DNA of 41,386 nucleotides from JAAYQU01 sp037441445 (GTDB taxonomy: Bacteria; Bacteroidota; Bacteroidia; Bacteroidales; Salinivirgaceae), in the NCBI GenBank assembly GCA_037441445.1, contig JBBISE010000015.1, positions 1 to 41,386 on the forward strand. Reading direction: 5' to 3'. Position 1 is the stretch's first letter, and every line of letters begins with the position of its first letter. A model generated the notes under the pieces. It ran no database searches. It saw only the letters and a program-made list of their open reading frames with translations, and was not told the origin of the DNA. The position numbers were made by a program, and so were the translations under genes. Below, piece by piece: positions 7,094 to 14,245 of the stretch.

Positions 7094-9211
7094 ATGAGAA
7101 AAGTAATCGGTATTCTGGCCGCAGTGCCCATGATTATGGTATCGTGTACAAACAATCCTAAAGAAAAAATCATGTACCCCGAAACCGCAAAAGTTGACAC
7201 AATTGACACCTACTTCGGACATCAGGTTCCCGACCCCTATCGCTGGCTCGAAGATGACAACGCAGAAAAAACAAAAGCCTGGGTAACAGCGCAAAATGAG
7301 GTTACACAAGCATATTTGGCAAAGATCCCATTCCGTGATGAAATGAAATCCCGATTAACAAAACTTTGGGACTATCCACGTAACTCGGCACCCTATAAAA
7401 AAGGCGGCTATTATTTCGTGTTTAAAAACAATGGTCTGCAAAATCAAAGTGTTGCCTATTTTATGAAATCGCTTGACGAGGAGCCCAAAGTACTGCTTGA
7501 TCCCAATCAATTGAGCGAAGACGGCACCGTTTCCCTAACACAATTCGTTGTTTCAGAAGACGGAAAATACCTTGCATATGGTATTTCACGTGGAGGCTCA
7601 GACTGGAACGAGTTTTTTGTGAAAGACATTGAAACGGGAAAAGATTTGACGGACCATATTGAGTGGGTAAAATTTTCGGGTATCAGTTGGTACAAAGATG
7701 GTTTCTTCTATTCGCGCTATCCCCAACCCGAAGGCGATGATGTACTCAAGGGAGTCAACGAAAACAATAAAGTGTATTACCACAAAATAGGAGATCCTCA
7801 GGCCAATGATAAATTGGTTTATGAAGACAAGAAAAACCCCAAATGGGGATTTGGAGTGGGGCTAACCGACGACGAAAAATATATGGCCTTGGCAATTACA
7901 GAATCCACCAGCGGCAACGCTCTCTCTGTTAAAGATATGGCTACCGACAAAATGACCGTAATTGTTGACAATTTTGAATCTGATTATGATTTAATCGACC
8001 ATATCAACGGTAAACTATTGATAATGACAAACAACAATGCACCGAAATACAAAGTAATAGCGGTTGATCCGGCAAACACAGCACGAGAAAACTGGGTTGA
8101 TTTCATTCCCGAGGCAGAAGGTGTTCTTAGGGGAATTTCTCTGGTGGGTGGAAAAATAATTGCATCATACATGGAAGACGCCCACTCGAAAATCAGGATT
8201 TTTGATCTTGATGGTAAATACCTCTACGATCTTGACAACAAAGAAGTTGGGACTATTGGCGGATTTAGTGGAAAAATAGATGAAAACGAAACTTTTTATA
8301 CGGTTACCTCTTTCACAACCCCGGCCACAATATACAAATATGACGTTACCAACAACAAATCAGAATTATATGAAAGTTCAGCCCTCGATTTCGATGCTTC
8401 GAAGTATGAAACAACACAAATCTTTTATACTAGTAAAGACGGCACTAAGGTTCCCATGTTTATTGTACACAAAAAAGGTCTGAAACTCGATGGAAACCGC
8501 CCTACCCTTCTTTATGGTTACGGTGGATTTAACGCCAGCCTCACGCCTTCGTTCAGTGTAACACGGTTAATTTGGCTCGAAAATGACGGAGTATTTGCTC
8601 TGGCCAATATCCGCGGTGGCGGAGAATATGGCGAATCGTGGCACAAAGCAGGGACAAAACTTCAAAAGCAAAATGTTTTTGATGATTTCATTGCTGCCGC
8701 TGAATATCTCATTGAAAATAAATACACAAGCAGTAAACGTCTGGCTATTCAGGGTGGATCAAACGGTGGGTTATTAGTTGGCGCTGTTGCTAACCAACGT
8801 CCCGAATTATTTGCCGTTGCTTTTCCAGCCGTGGGGGTGATGGATATGCTACGCTACCATAAATTTACCATTGGCCGTTACTGGGCAACCGACTATGGAA
8901 CAAGCGAGGACAATGAAGAAATGTTCCTTTACCTGAAAAACTATAGTCCCGTTCACAGTATTAAGCCTGGGGTCTATCCAGCAACTATGGTTACTACTGC
9001 CGATCACGACGATCGCGTTGTTCCTGCGCATTCCTTTAAATATGCAGCAACACTCCAGGCAACTTACAAAGGCGATAACCCCGTCCTTATCAGAATCGAC
9101 ACCAAGGCCGGTCATGGTGCAGGTAAACCCACCGCCATGGTTATCCAGGAGTACGCCGATCTATGGTCCTTTGCTTTTTACAACATGGACTACAAACCCA
9201 TTGTAAAATAA
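7094..9211 (+). CDS. Prolyl oligopeptidase family serine peptidase (S9A), lipoprotein
   Basis: A 705-residue S9A peptidase that cleaves short peptides after proline. The N-terminus MRKVIGILAAVPMIMVSC ends in a plausible lipobox (Cys18), so the enzyme is likely lipid-anchored outside the inner membrane. The typical family start YPETAKVDTIDTYFGHQVPDPYRWLED follows, then a beta-propeller domain (about 80-430) and the alpha/beta-hydrolase domain. Catalytic residues are visible: Ser556 in GGSNGG, the Asp in TADHDDRVVPAHS, and the His in KAGHGAGKPT. The oligopeptidase-specific segment GYGGFNASLTPSFS and ANIRGGGEYGESWH is intact. It is divergent from nadB. Length and motifs match the family, so the enzyme class is near certain; the exact substrate is not. 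Confidence 0.95.
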   Translation: MRKVIGILAAVPMIMVSCTNNPKEKIMYPETAKVDTIDTYFGHQVPDPYRWLEDDNAEKTKAWVTAQNEVTQAYLAKIPFRDEMKSRLTKLWDYPRNSAPYKKGGYYFVFKNNGLQNQSVAYFMKSLDEEPKVLLDPNQLSEDGTVSLTQFVVSEDGKYLAYGISRGGSDWNEFFVKDIETGKDLTDHIEWVKFSGISWYKDGFFYSRYPQPEGDDVLKGVNENNKVYYHKIGDPQANDKLVYEDKKNPKWGFGVGLTDDEKYMALAITESTSGNALSVKDMATDKMTVIVDNFESDYDLIDHINGKLLIMTNNNAPKYKVIAVDPANTARENWVDFIPEAEGVLRGISLVGGKIIASYMEDAHSKIRIFDLDGKYLYDLDNKEVGTIGGFSGKIDENETFYTVTSFTTPATIYKYDVTNNKSELYESSALDFDASKYETTQIFYTSKDGTKVPMFIVHKKGLKLDGNRPTLLYGYGGFNASLTPSFSVTRLIWLENDGVFALANIRGGGEYGESWHKAGTKLQKQNVFDDFIAAAEYLIENKYTSSKRLAIQGGSNGGLLVGAVANQRPELFAVAFPAVGVMDMLRYHKFTIGRYWATDYGTSEDNEEMFLYLKNYSPVHSIKPGVYPATMVTTADHDDRVVPAHSFKYAATLQATYKGDNPVLIRIDTKAGHGAGKPTAMVIQEYADLWSFAFYNMDYKPIVK

Positions 9212-9221
9212 TAACAACTGT

Positions 9222-9373
9222 TTGTAATTGTAATAGTTCGTTAAACTTTTATTTTTCGACTCCGCTCAAAATGACAAGTGGCTCAATATTAATCACTTGC
9301 GTCATGCTGAGCCTAGTCGAAGCATGTATTGATGATCAGATAGTTAAAAAAGTTTAACGAACTATTGTAATTG
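9222..9373. repeat. MITE-like nested inverted repeat
   Basis: A perfect 19-base inverted repeat (AATAGTTCGTTAAACTTTT at 9232-9250; its complement at 9348-9366) encloses a second, imperfect inverted repeat (9256-9280 against 9294-9320, with cores TCGACTCCGCTCA and GCTGAGCCTAGTCGA). The 9-mer TTGTAATTG stands on both sides (9222-9230 and 9365-9373), like a target-site duplication, although it overlaps the right arm by two bases. The inner cores resemble an intergenic palindrome that recurs in many Bacteroidota genomes (recalled, not searched). It has no coding capacity and lies downstream of the prolyl oligopeptidase gene, where it may also act as a terminator. Confidence 0.7.
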
Positions 9374-9386
9374 AACATTAACTTTA

Positions 9387-9422
9387 AAATACAGGGACGC
9401 ATAACTCTGCGTCTCCGTATTT
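9387..9422. repeat. Intergenic palindrome with GGGACGCA/TGCGTCTC arms
   Basis: Fifteen-base arms AAATACAGGGACGCA (9387-9401) and TGCGTCTCCGTATTT (9408-9422) pair with two imperfect positions around the loop TAACTC. It follows the larger inverted repeat by 13 bases and ends with a T-run in both orientations, so it could terminate transcription from either side. Similar GAGACGCA-type palindromes are common in this phylum, as I recall. Confidence 0.6.
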
Positions 9423-9476
9423 ACAGTCTACAGCAAAAAAATACTAAACAGTACACGAAATACAAAAATCAAGCAC

Positions 9477-9929
9477 ATGCAACCAGCATATTTTCAAAAG
9501 CTTGCACATAAATTAGAACGCATTGTTATTTATTCTCTCATAACAATAATGGCCGGAATTCTTCTTTTGGCAACCATTGAATTGGGGTACTATTTATTTA
9601 AAACCATATTAAATTCAGAATATTTACTTATTGACCTTGATGATTTGATGAACCTGTTAGGAGTTTTTCTGCTTGTTTTAATAGGCATTGAGTTGCTAGA
9701 TACAATAAAAATTTACCTTCGACGAAACGTTGTTCACGTGGAAGTGGTAGTCCTTGTTGCCATTATTGCCCTTGCGCGTAAAGTTGTTGTCCTAAAAATA
9801 GAAGAACTAACGGGAAACCACGTCATTGGAATTGGGGTTTCGATTGTTTCCCTTGCTGTGGCATACTATGTCATTAAGAAATCGGGGCTACTGGTTTGCG
9901 ATATGAACAACCATGAAAAAAAACAATGA
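9477..9929 (+). CDS. psiE: Phosphate-starvation-inducible PsiE family membrane protein
   Basis: A 150-residue inner-membrane protein with four hydrophobic helices (about 18-42, 58-78, 88-107 and 116-137). The segment NLLGVFLLVLIGIELLDTIKIYL followed by VHVEVVVLVAIIALARKVVVL is the typical PsiE core, with the conserved acidic residue in the second helix and the arginine after the third. PsiE is induced in enterobacteria by phosphate starvation; its biochemical function is unknown. The gene has its own intergenic surroundings, with the repeats at 9222-9422 upstream and the candidate small RNA on the opposite strand downstream. No Pho box was sought successfully. Confidence 0.85.
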   Translation: MQPAYFQKLAHKLERIVIYSLITIMAGILLLATIELGYYLFKTILNSEYLLIDLDDLMNLLGVFLLVLIGIELLDTIKIYLRRNVVHVEVVVLVAIIALARKVVVLKIEELTGNHVIGIGVSIVSLAVAYYVIKKSGLLVCDMNNHEKKQ

Positions 9930-10013
9930 AAAAGAGTAATGAATTGCCGGAATTAACAACATAAATAACTTTACTCTTTATCTAAAATTTAACTAATTTC
10001 ATAGGCCTCGCGC

Positions 10014-10043
10014 GAAAAAAAGCCACCCTGGTTTGGGGCGGCT
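10014..10043 (-). terminator. Rho-independent terminator of the candidate small RNA
   Basis: The minus-strand sequence AGCCGCCC-CAAACCAG-GGTGGCT (10043-10021, one wobble-type imperfection) is followed by TTTTTTT (10021-10015). In the plus direction the hairpin is preceded, not followed, by the homopolymer, so it serves the minus strand. Confidence 0.7.
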
Positions 10044-10126
10044 CAGGCAATTTTCGTTTTGGTTATCGTAGTCCATCGGTTTCAGTGCACTTTCGGGGAT
10101 TTTTTCTCCATTGCCTGTATATAGGA
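10014..10126 (-). ncRNA. Candidate small structured RNA
   Basis: The minus strand has all parts of a small-RNA gene of about 113 bases and no open reading frame: a -7 box TATATTTG (10140-10133), a predicted start near 10126, a long-range stem CAGGCAAT (10117-10110) with ATTGCCTG (10051-10044) enclosing 58 bases, and immediately after it a G/C-rich hairpin (AGCCGCCC...GGTGGCT) followed by seven Ts (to 10015). It does not show the signatures of SRP RNA, tmRNA or RNase P RNA, and is shorter than usual 6S RNA, so I cannot name it. It is antiparallel to psiE and divergent from the flavodoxin gene. Confidence 0.5.
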
Positions 10127-10132
10127 CCGATA

Positions 10133-10140
10133 CAAATATA
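10133..10140 (-). promoter_or_regulatory. -7 box of the candidate small RNA
   Basis: TATATTTG on the minus strand is a perfect TAnnTTTG, 7 bases before the predicted RNA start at about 10126. No clear TTTG is found 19-21 bases upstream. Confidence 0.5.
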
Positions 10141-10475
10141 CAGTTCCAACCCTCTAATGATGTTTATTTTTCAAGATTTAACATTCTGATAACAACTTTC
10201 TATACCCGCATTTACCCCAGAAAATGCTCCGGAAACCGCACCATCAGCCTTTTTATCAACCAAAGTGGCATCCGGAGCCATTCAATGCCAAACACTCCTA
10301 ACTCCCTACCATTTCTTAACGAATTGTTAATAACCTAAAAAAAGAATAACTTTTGTACAACATTCCCGTAGAACCAAGCTGTACTTATTTCGTTGCAAAG
10401 TTGCAATTTTAATGATGTGCTTTGAACAACTCATACACAATGCGTGTTTACCTTTTAAACATAACCTTGATTTTT
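10141..10475. other. Gene-free interval before the flavodoxin gene
   Basis: No convincing gene: a 75-codon plus-strand frame starting at 10111 has no recognisable motif and overlaps the small-RNA promoter. A possible plus-strand promoter for the flavodoxin gene is TTG at about 10328 followed after some 20 bases by TAACTTTTG (about 10353), one base longer than the usual -7 box; it would leave a leader of more than 100 bases. I see no known riboswitch in this leader. Confidence 0.35.
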
Positions 10476-10997
10476 ATGGGAAAGACAGCAATTTTTTATG
10501 GTCCAACAAAAGGACGCACGGCACGGGTTGCAGAAAAATTACACAAGATGTTAGGACAAGACAGGGTTGACATATACCCAATTGACTCTGTAACAATTAA
10601 TACCATAACCAATTACGATAATATGGTATTTGGGGTATCAACCTTAGGAGCTGAACGCTGGGACGGTTCTGGCGATGCCAATCAATGGGGGAAAGTTCTA
10701 CCCCTGATAAAGAATACAAACTTCGATGGGAAAAAAGTGGCCTTGTTCGGATTAGGAGATCACATAACCTATGCAGCTCGCTTTGTTGACGCTATGGGCG
10801 AAATGGCAGAAATTTTAAAAAAACAAAGCGCTGAAATTGTTGGACACGTATCAGCCGAAGGCTACACATTCACAGAATCAAAGGCATTTGTAAACGGAAT
10901 GTTCGTGGGGCTCCCCCTAGATGAAGATTTCGAAAGCGATAAAACCGATGAAAGGCTTTTAAATTGGGCAGGTCAGCTGAGAAAAACGTTTATTTAA
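10476..10997 (+). CDS. Long-chain flavodoxin with an altered FMN phosphate loop
   Basis: A 173-residue electron carrier. The fold is clear: MGKTAIFYG as first strand, DNMVFGVSTLGAERWDGSGDANQW (the loop near the FMN ring with a Trp), GKKVALFGLGDHITYAARFVDAM (typical flavodoxin third strand and Tyr loop), EGYTFTESKAF and the end of the long-chain type FVGLPLDEDFESDKTDERLLNWAGQL. The phosphate-binding loop, normally TxTGxT, reads GPTKGRTAR here. I use the ATG at 10476 because the fold begins there; the frame could extend to 10422. Flavodoxins replace ferredoxin under low iron. The gene precedes rpoD but is probably transcribed separately. Class sure; whether it binds FMN normally is open. Confidence 0.85.
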   Translation: MGKTAIFYGPTKGRTARVAEKLHKMLGQDRVDIYPIDSVTINTITNYDNMVFGVSTLGAERWDGSGDANQWGKVLPLIKNTNFDGKKVALFGLGDHITYAARFVDAMGEMAEILKKQSAEIVGHVSAEGYTFTESKAFVNGMFVGLPLDEDFESDKTDERLLNWAGQLRKTFI

Positions 10998-11087
10998 TTA
11001 AAAAATAAGTGTTTAAGAATGCTAATGTATTACAATAAAAACTATTTTTAGGGTCTAATCAAACACTAATACCACAATTGCATGTCC

Positions 11088-11948
11088 ATGAGACAACTCA
11101 AAATCTCGAAACAAGTCACAAACCGTGACACCCAATCGTTGGACCGCTACCTGCGTGAAATTGGGCAGGTTGAACTTTTAACAGCCGACGATGAAGTTAA
11201 TCTGGCCCGCGCTATAAAAAACGGCGATCAGGCAGCACTCGACAAATTGGTGAGAGCAAACCTTCGTTTTGTAGTGTCCGTTTCAAAACAGTATCAAAAC
11301 CAAGGGCTTAGTCTTCCAGACCTTATCAACGAAGGAAATCTGGGATTGATTAAAGCTGCGCAACGCTTTGATGAAACGCGCGGGTTTAAATTTATTTCCT
11401 ATGCCGTTTGGTGGATCCGTCAATCTATTTTGCAGGCACTGGCCGAGCAGGCAAGAATTGTAAGACTTCCGTTGAACAAGATTGGATCCATCAACAAAAT
11501 TTCAAAGACTTTTTCAAAACTCGAACAAGATTTTGAACGCGAACCTACCGCCGAAGAAATAGCCACAGCGCTAGATCTGACTCCCAATGAAGTAAAACGA
11601 TCCATGGAAATAGTCGGGAAACACGTTTCCATTGACGCCCCCCTGACCGATAGTGAGGACGTTTCTATGTCCGACATGTTGGAATCATCAGACACTCCGG
11701 GACCAGACAAGAACCTACTCAACGACTCCCTTAGGAAAGAAATCGAAAGAACACTGACTACCTTGTCACGTCGTGAATCGGACATAATCCGTCACTACTT
11801 TGGAATAAATACGCAGGCATTGACTTTAGAGGAGATTGGAGACGAGTTGGGTTTGACCCGCGAAAGGGTGAGACAAATAAAGGAAAAGGCCATCCGGCGT
11901 CTGAAACACACCTCTCGCTGCCGAAACTTAAAAATGTACCTAGGATAA
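11088..11948 (+). CDS. rpoD: Primary sigma factor RpoD (Bacteroidota type)
   Basis: A 286-residue sigma-70 protein that lacks the long region 1.1 and is of the compact type used as housekeeping sigma in Bacteroidota. Visible regions: 1.2 (SLDRYLREIGQVELLT), 2.1-2.2 (NLRFVVSVSKQYQNQGLSLPDLINEGNLGLIKAA), 2.3-2.4 (TRGFKFISYAVWWIRQSILQAL), 3.0 (ARIVRLPLNKIGSINKI), 4.1, and 4.2 helix-turn-helix (LTLEEIGDELGLTRERVRQIKEKAIRRL). It recognises the TTTG/TAnnTTTG promoters seen in this window. I start at the second ATG (11088, MRQLKISK), the conserved family start; the frame allows two more residues. It may be the main RpoD or a close paralogue, since some relatives carry two. Confidence 0.9.
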   Translation: MRQLKISKQVTNRDTQSLDRYLREIGQVELLTADDEVNLARAIKNGDQAALDKLVRANLRFVVSVSKQYQNQGLSLPDLINEGNLGLIKAAQRFDETRGFKFISYAVWWIRQSILQALAEQARIVRLPLNKIGSINKISKTFSKLEQDFEREPTAEEIATALDLTPNEVKRSMEIVGKHVSIDAPLTDSEDVSMSDMLESSDTPGPDKNLLNDSLRKEIERTLTTLSRRESDIIRHYFGINTQALTLEEIGDELGLTRERVRQIKEKAIRRLKHTSRCRNLKMYLG

Positions 11949-12066
11949 ATCCGTTAGCCTATTGTAAAAATATATATTTGAAATGTATATAAACGAAGCG
12001 GGAAAAATCGGCCAAACATTGGTTGGAACGGTTTTTTCCGCTTTCTTTGTCAAAAAAAATCAGGTT

Positions 12067-12717
12067 ATGTCAATTCTTGTTTCCCCTTCGTTGCTGTCGG
12101 CCAATTTCCTAAACCTTCAGGCTGATATTGAAATGCTAAACAGAAGCCAGGCAGACTGGCTGCACCTCGATATCATGGATGGCCATTTTGTTCCCAACAT
12201 AACGTTTGGAATGCCCGTGATAAGCCAGATTAAAACCTTGGCAACCAAACCCCTCGATGTGCACCTGATGATTGAAAAACCCGATCGGTACATAACTGCT
12301 TTTCGCGATTCCGGTGCTGATATTTTAACGGTTCATTTGGAAGGTTCTGTTCATTTGCACCGCACCATCAGGCAAATAAAGGATACAGGTGCTATGGCCG
12401 GAGTTGCAATGAACCCGCATACACCGGTGGAATTACTGTTCGACATTCTCGAAAACCTCGATATGGTATTGGTCATGTCTGTCAACCCCGGATTTGGCGG
12501 ACAAAAATTTATTGAACGGAGTTACGATAAAATTCGAAAATTACGAGCTGAAGCGGACAATCGATCTCTAAACCTTCTCATTCAAGTCGATGGCGGAGTT
12601 GACAACACCAACGCCAAGAAACTTGTACAAGCAGGGACAAACGTTCTTGTAGCAGGAAACTATGTTTTTAAATCCCCTAATCCGGAACAGGCCATTGTTT
12701 CGTTGAAATCTGTGTAG
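12067..12717 (+). CDS. rpe: Ribulose-phosphate 3-epimerase
   Basis: A 216-residue TIM-barrel enzyme that interconverts ribulose 5-phosphate and xylulose 5-phosphate in the pentose phosphate pathway. Motifs: SPSLLSANF at the start, WLHLDIMDGHFVPNITFG (metal-binding His and Asp), DVHLMIEKPDRY, MSVNPGFGGQKFI, and DGGVDNTNAKKL near the end with the second catalytic Asp. I choose the ATG at 12067 rather than the frame start at 11983, because the family begins with (M)xxxVSPSLLSANF and the extra 28 residues are unconserved-looking. It follows rpoD by about 120 bases. Length is normal. Confidence 0.95.
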   Translation: MSILVSPSLLSANFLNLQADIEMLNRSQADWLHLDIMDGHFVPNITFGMPVISQIKTLATKPLDVHLMIEKPDRYITAFRDSGADILTVHLEGSVHLHRTIRQIKDTGAMAGVAMNPHTPVELLFDILENLDMVLVMSVNPGFGGQKFIERSYDKIRKLRAEADNRSLNLLIQVDGGVDNTNAKKLVQAGTNVLVAGNYVFKSPNPEQAIVSLKSV

Positions 12718-12754
12718 TGGAATACTCCATTTATGGCAACCCTCTTTGCAGAAT

Positions 12755-12864
12755 AGTCCGGAGTGAGTATGATTTGTTTCTCTGACCCTCGCCGGACTAC
12801 CGTTTACCATTGTTCCTTTACTTCCTGCTACTCAGCCGTCGAAGCTAACACCGCGTAAATCATA
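12755..12864. ncRNA. Possible pseudoknotted RNA between rpe and the convergent gene
   Basis: A hairpin AGTCCGG (12755-12761) with CCGGACT (12792-12798), extended by GAG/CTC, has in its loop TATGATTT (12768-12775), which is exactly complementary to AAATCATA (12857-12864) about 60 bases downstream. That is the geometry of an H-type pseudoknot. A small hairpin TTGTAC-TGTTT-GTACAA follows at 12903-12919. Neither strand has a T-run after the stems, so this is not a simple terminator of rpe or of the minus-strand enzyme. I find no known riboswitch signature. The direction is unclear. Confidence 0.25.
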
Positions 12865-12939
12865 TTGATACCTATTCGTATCCACACGAAATTGGAGCAA
12901 CATTGTACTGTTTGTACAACAAGTCAAGCTACATTCCTC

Positions 12940-14160
12940 CTACTCCTCTCCTCTGCTGTAGGCCTCAAGATATTTGTAGCGGGGTGTAATTTCCCCGTTT
13001 TTAAGAATGGTTGCACGTTCTATTACGCCAAATTCATCATTGTTAAAGAAATGTGGCAATACTCGGTTAACAAACATATCGCCAAAATCTTTTGATGCAT
13101 CGCGCGGAAGTTCGCATGGCAGGTTGTCAACCGCCATTACTGTCACCAATTTTGGATTGGTAAAAGCTTTTTCCTCTTTCTCTGTTTCAGGGTTGTAACC
13201 GTAAAACGGGTCGGCAACGGTCGATGCACGGAGTGTGCTTGGAAGCGGCCCATTAATGTCGCAGCTGACATCGGCAATAACCGAAATTTTAAAATCAGGG
13301 TGACGGAAGTCTTCTTTGGTAAGGAAAACAGGTGATTTTTCGTCCCAAAAATGACAGGTGATAAGGATGTCGGTAACTTTTGAAAAACGGGTAAAATTAT
13401 TGATATGATCCGCTGGATGTTGCACAAAATAATTGAAATCGAAAGGTTTACCATCCTTGCGACTTACATAATCCTTGGGCCCGATTTGGCACAGTACAGG
13501 TTCATTAAAGGTTTTTGTCAAAAATTCGTCAACGTCCACTTTTTTTATTTTCAGTTCGTTTAAAGTTTGCATGGCCCCACCAGCAACACGGCCCTCACCA
13601 GTTACCAAGATTTTCTTGGGTTGGAGTTTTATTTTGTGCAGCCCGGCATACATCTCTTCCATATCATGGCATTCATGTGCCGGTTTAAGTTTAAATGTGC
13701 CTTTTTGCAAACCCTTGGCTCGTAGCGCGTTATATGCCCCAACTACACCAGCCCAATGTCCAAATGCTATGATTCGCTGATTTTCGGGGTGTGTGAGGTA
13801 TTCATAGTCAATGAGCGTTATTTTCTTTCGCATCATTTCTTGAAACATGGTACGGTTATGTGCCTGTTTTTTTGCTACATGGGCAAAGAAAATATAGGTT
13901 TTTCCTTCAACAAATTTAGTTTTATCGACTTCTTTGACCCCAATTAAAACATCGCAGCCGCTTAAATCTTCCTTAAAAGGAACTTTGAGGTATTCGTATT
14001 CCAGGTTCGTGAAACAGCGTAAATCGCTTGGCTGGACACAGAACTTTACATCCGGAAACTTTTCTTCTGCCAATACAACCTGCGATGGGGTTACAGGAAC
14101 ACGTTTGTCTGTGGGAATTTTAGTTTCCCGTAAAATTCCTATTTTTATTTGCTTTGCCAT
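12940..14160 (-). CDS. AlaDH/PNT-type NAD(P)-dependent amino acid dehydrogenase, saccharopine dehydrogenase-like
   Basis: A 406-residue oxidoreductase. The N-terminal part (KIGILRETKIPTDKRVPVTPSQV, then CDVLIGVKEVDKTKF and TYIFFAHVAKKQAHN) is the alanine dehydrogenase/transhydrogenase N-terminal domain as found in lysine-forming saccharopine dehydrogenase (LYS1). The second half holds the Rossmann domain with KKILVTGEGRVAGGAMQTLNEL (GxGxxG variant), DILITCHFWDEKSP and VIADVSCDINGPLP. In LYS1-like enzymes the reaction is the NAD-dependent interconversion of saccharopine with lysine and 2-oxoglutarate, but Bacteroidota homologues are uncharacterised as far as I know. It is convergent with rpe. 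The broken barrel gene lies upstream in transcription with a gap of about 85 bases. Confidence 0.75.
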   Translation of the reverse strand: MAKQIKIGILRETKIPTDKRVPVTPSQVVLAEEKFPDVKFCVQPSDLRCFTNLEYEYLKVPFKEDLSGCDVLIGVKEVDKTKFVEGKTYIFFAHVAKKQAHNRTMFQEMMRKKITLIDYEYLTHPENQRIIAFGHWAGVVGAYNALRAKGLQKGTFKLKPAHECHDMEEMYAGLHKIKLQPKKILVTGEGRVAGGAMQTLNELKIKKVDVDEFLTKTFNEPVLCQIGPKDYVSRKDGKPFDFNYFVQHPADHINNFTRFSKVTDILITCHFWDEKSPVFLTKEDFRHPDFKISVIADVSCDINGPLPSTLRASTVADPFYGYNPETEKEEKAFTNPKLVTVMAVDNLPCELPRDASKDFGDMFVNRVLPHFFNNDEFGVIERATILKNGEITPRYKYLEAYSRGEE

Positions 14161-14245
14161 ACATATAGCTTTTTAATTTTGGCTGCTAAGATAGTGAAAC
14201 CACTAACGACTACAAAACAAAAGCGGAATCGTTTGCGCAATTTTT

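Noticed and set aside
9163..9357. 64-codon frame through the inverted repeat
   Set aside because: It starts within the prolyl oligopeptidase gene and runs through the repeat; it has no protein-like features.
10111..10338. 75-codon plus-strand frame before the flavodoxin gene
   Set aside because: No motif, no ribosome binding site of note, and it overlaps the promoter of the candidate small RNA.
12718..12939. tmRNA, RNase P RNA or SRP RNA in the rpe downstream region
   Set aside because: A TTCGACG and an AGTCCGG recall tmRNA and RNase P motifs, but the surrounding conserved sequences and the required lengths are missing.
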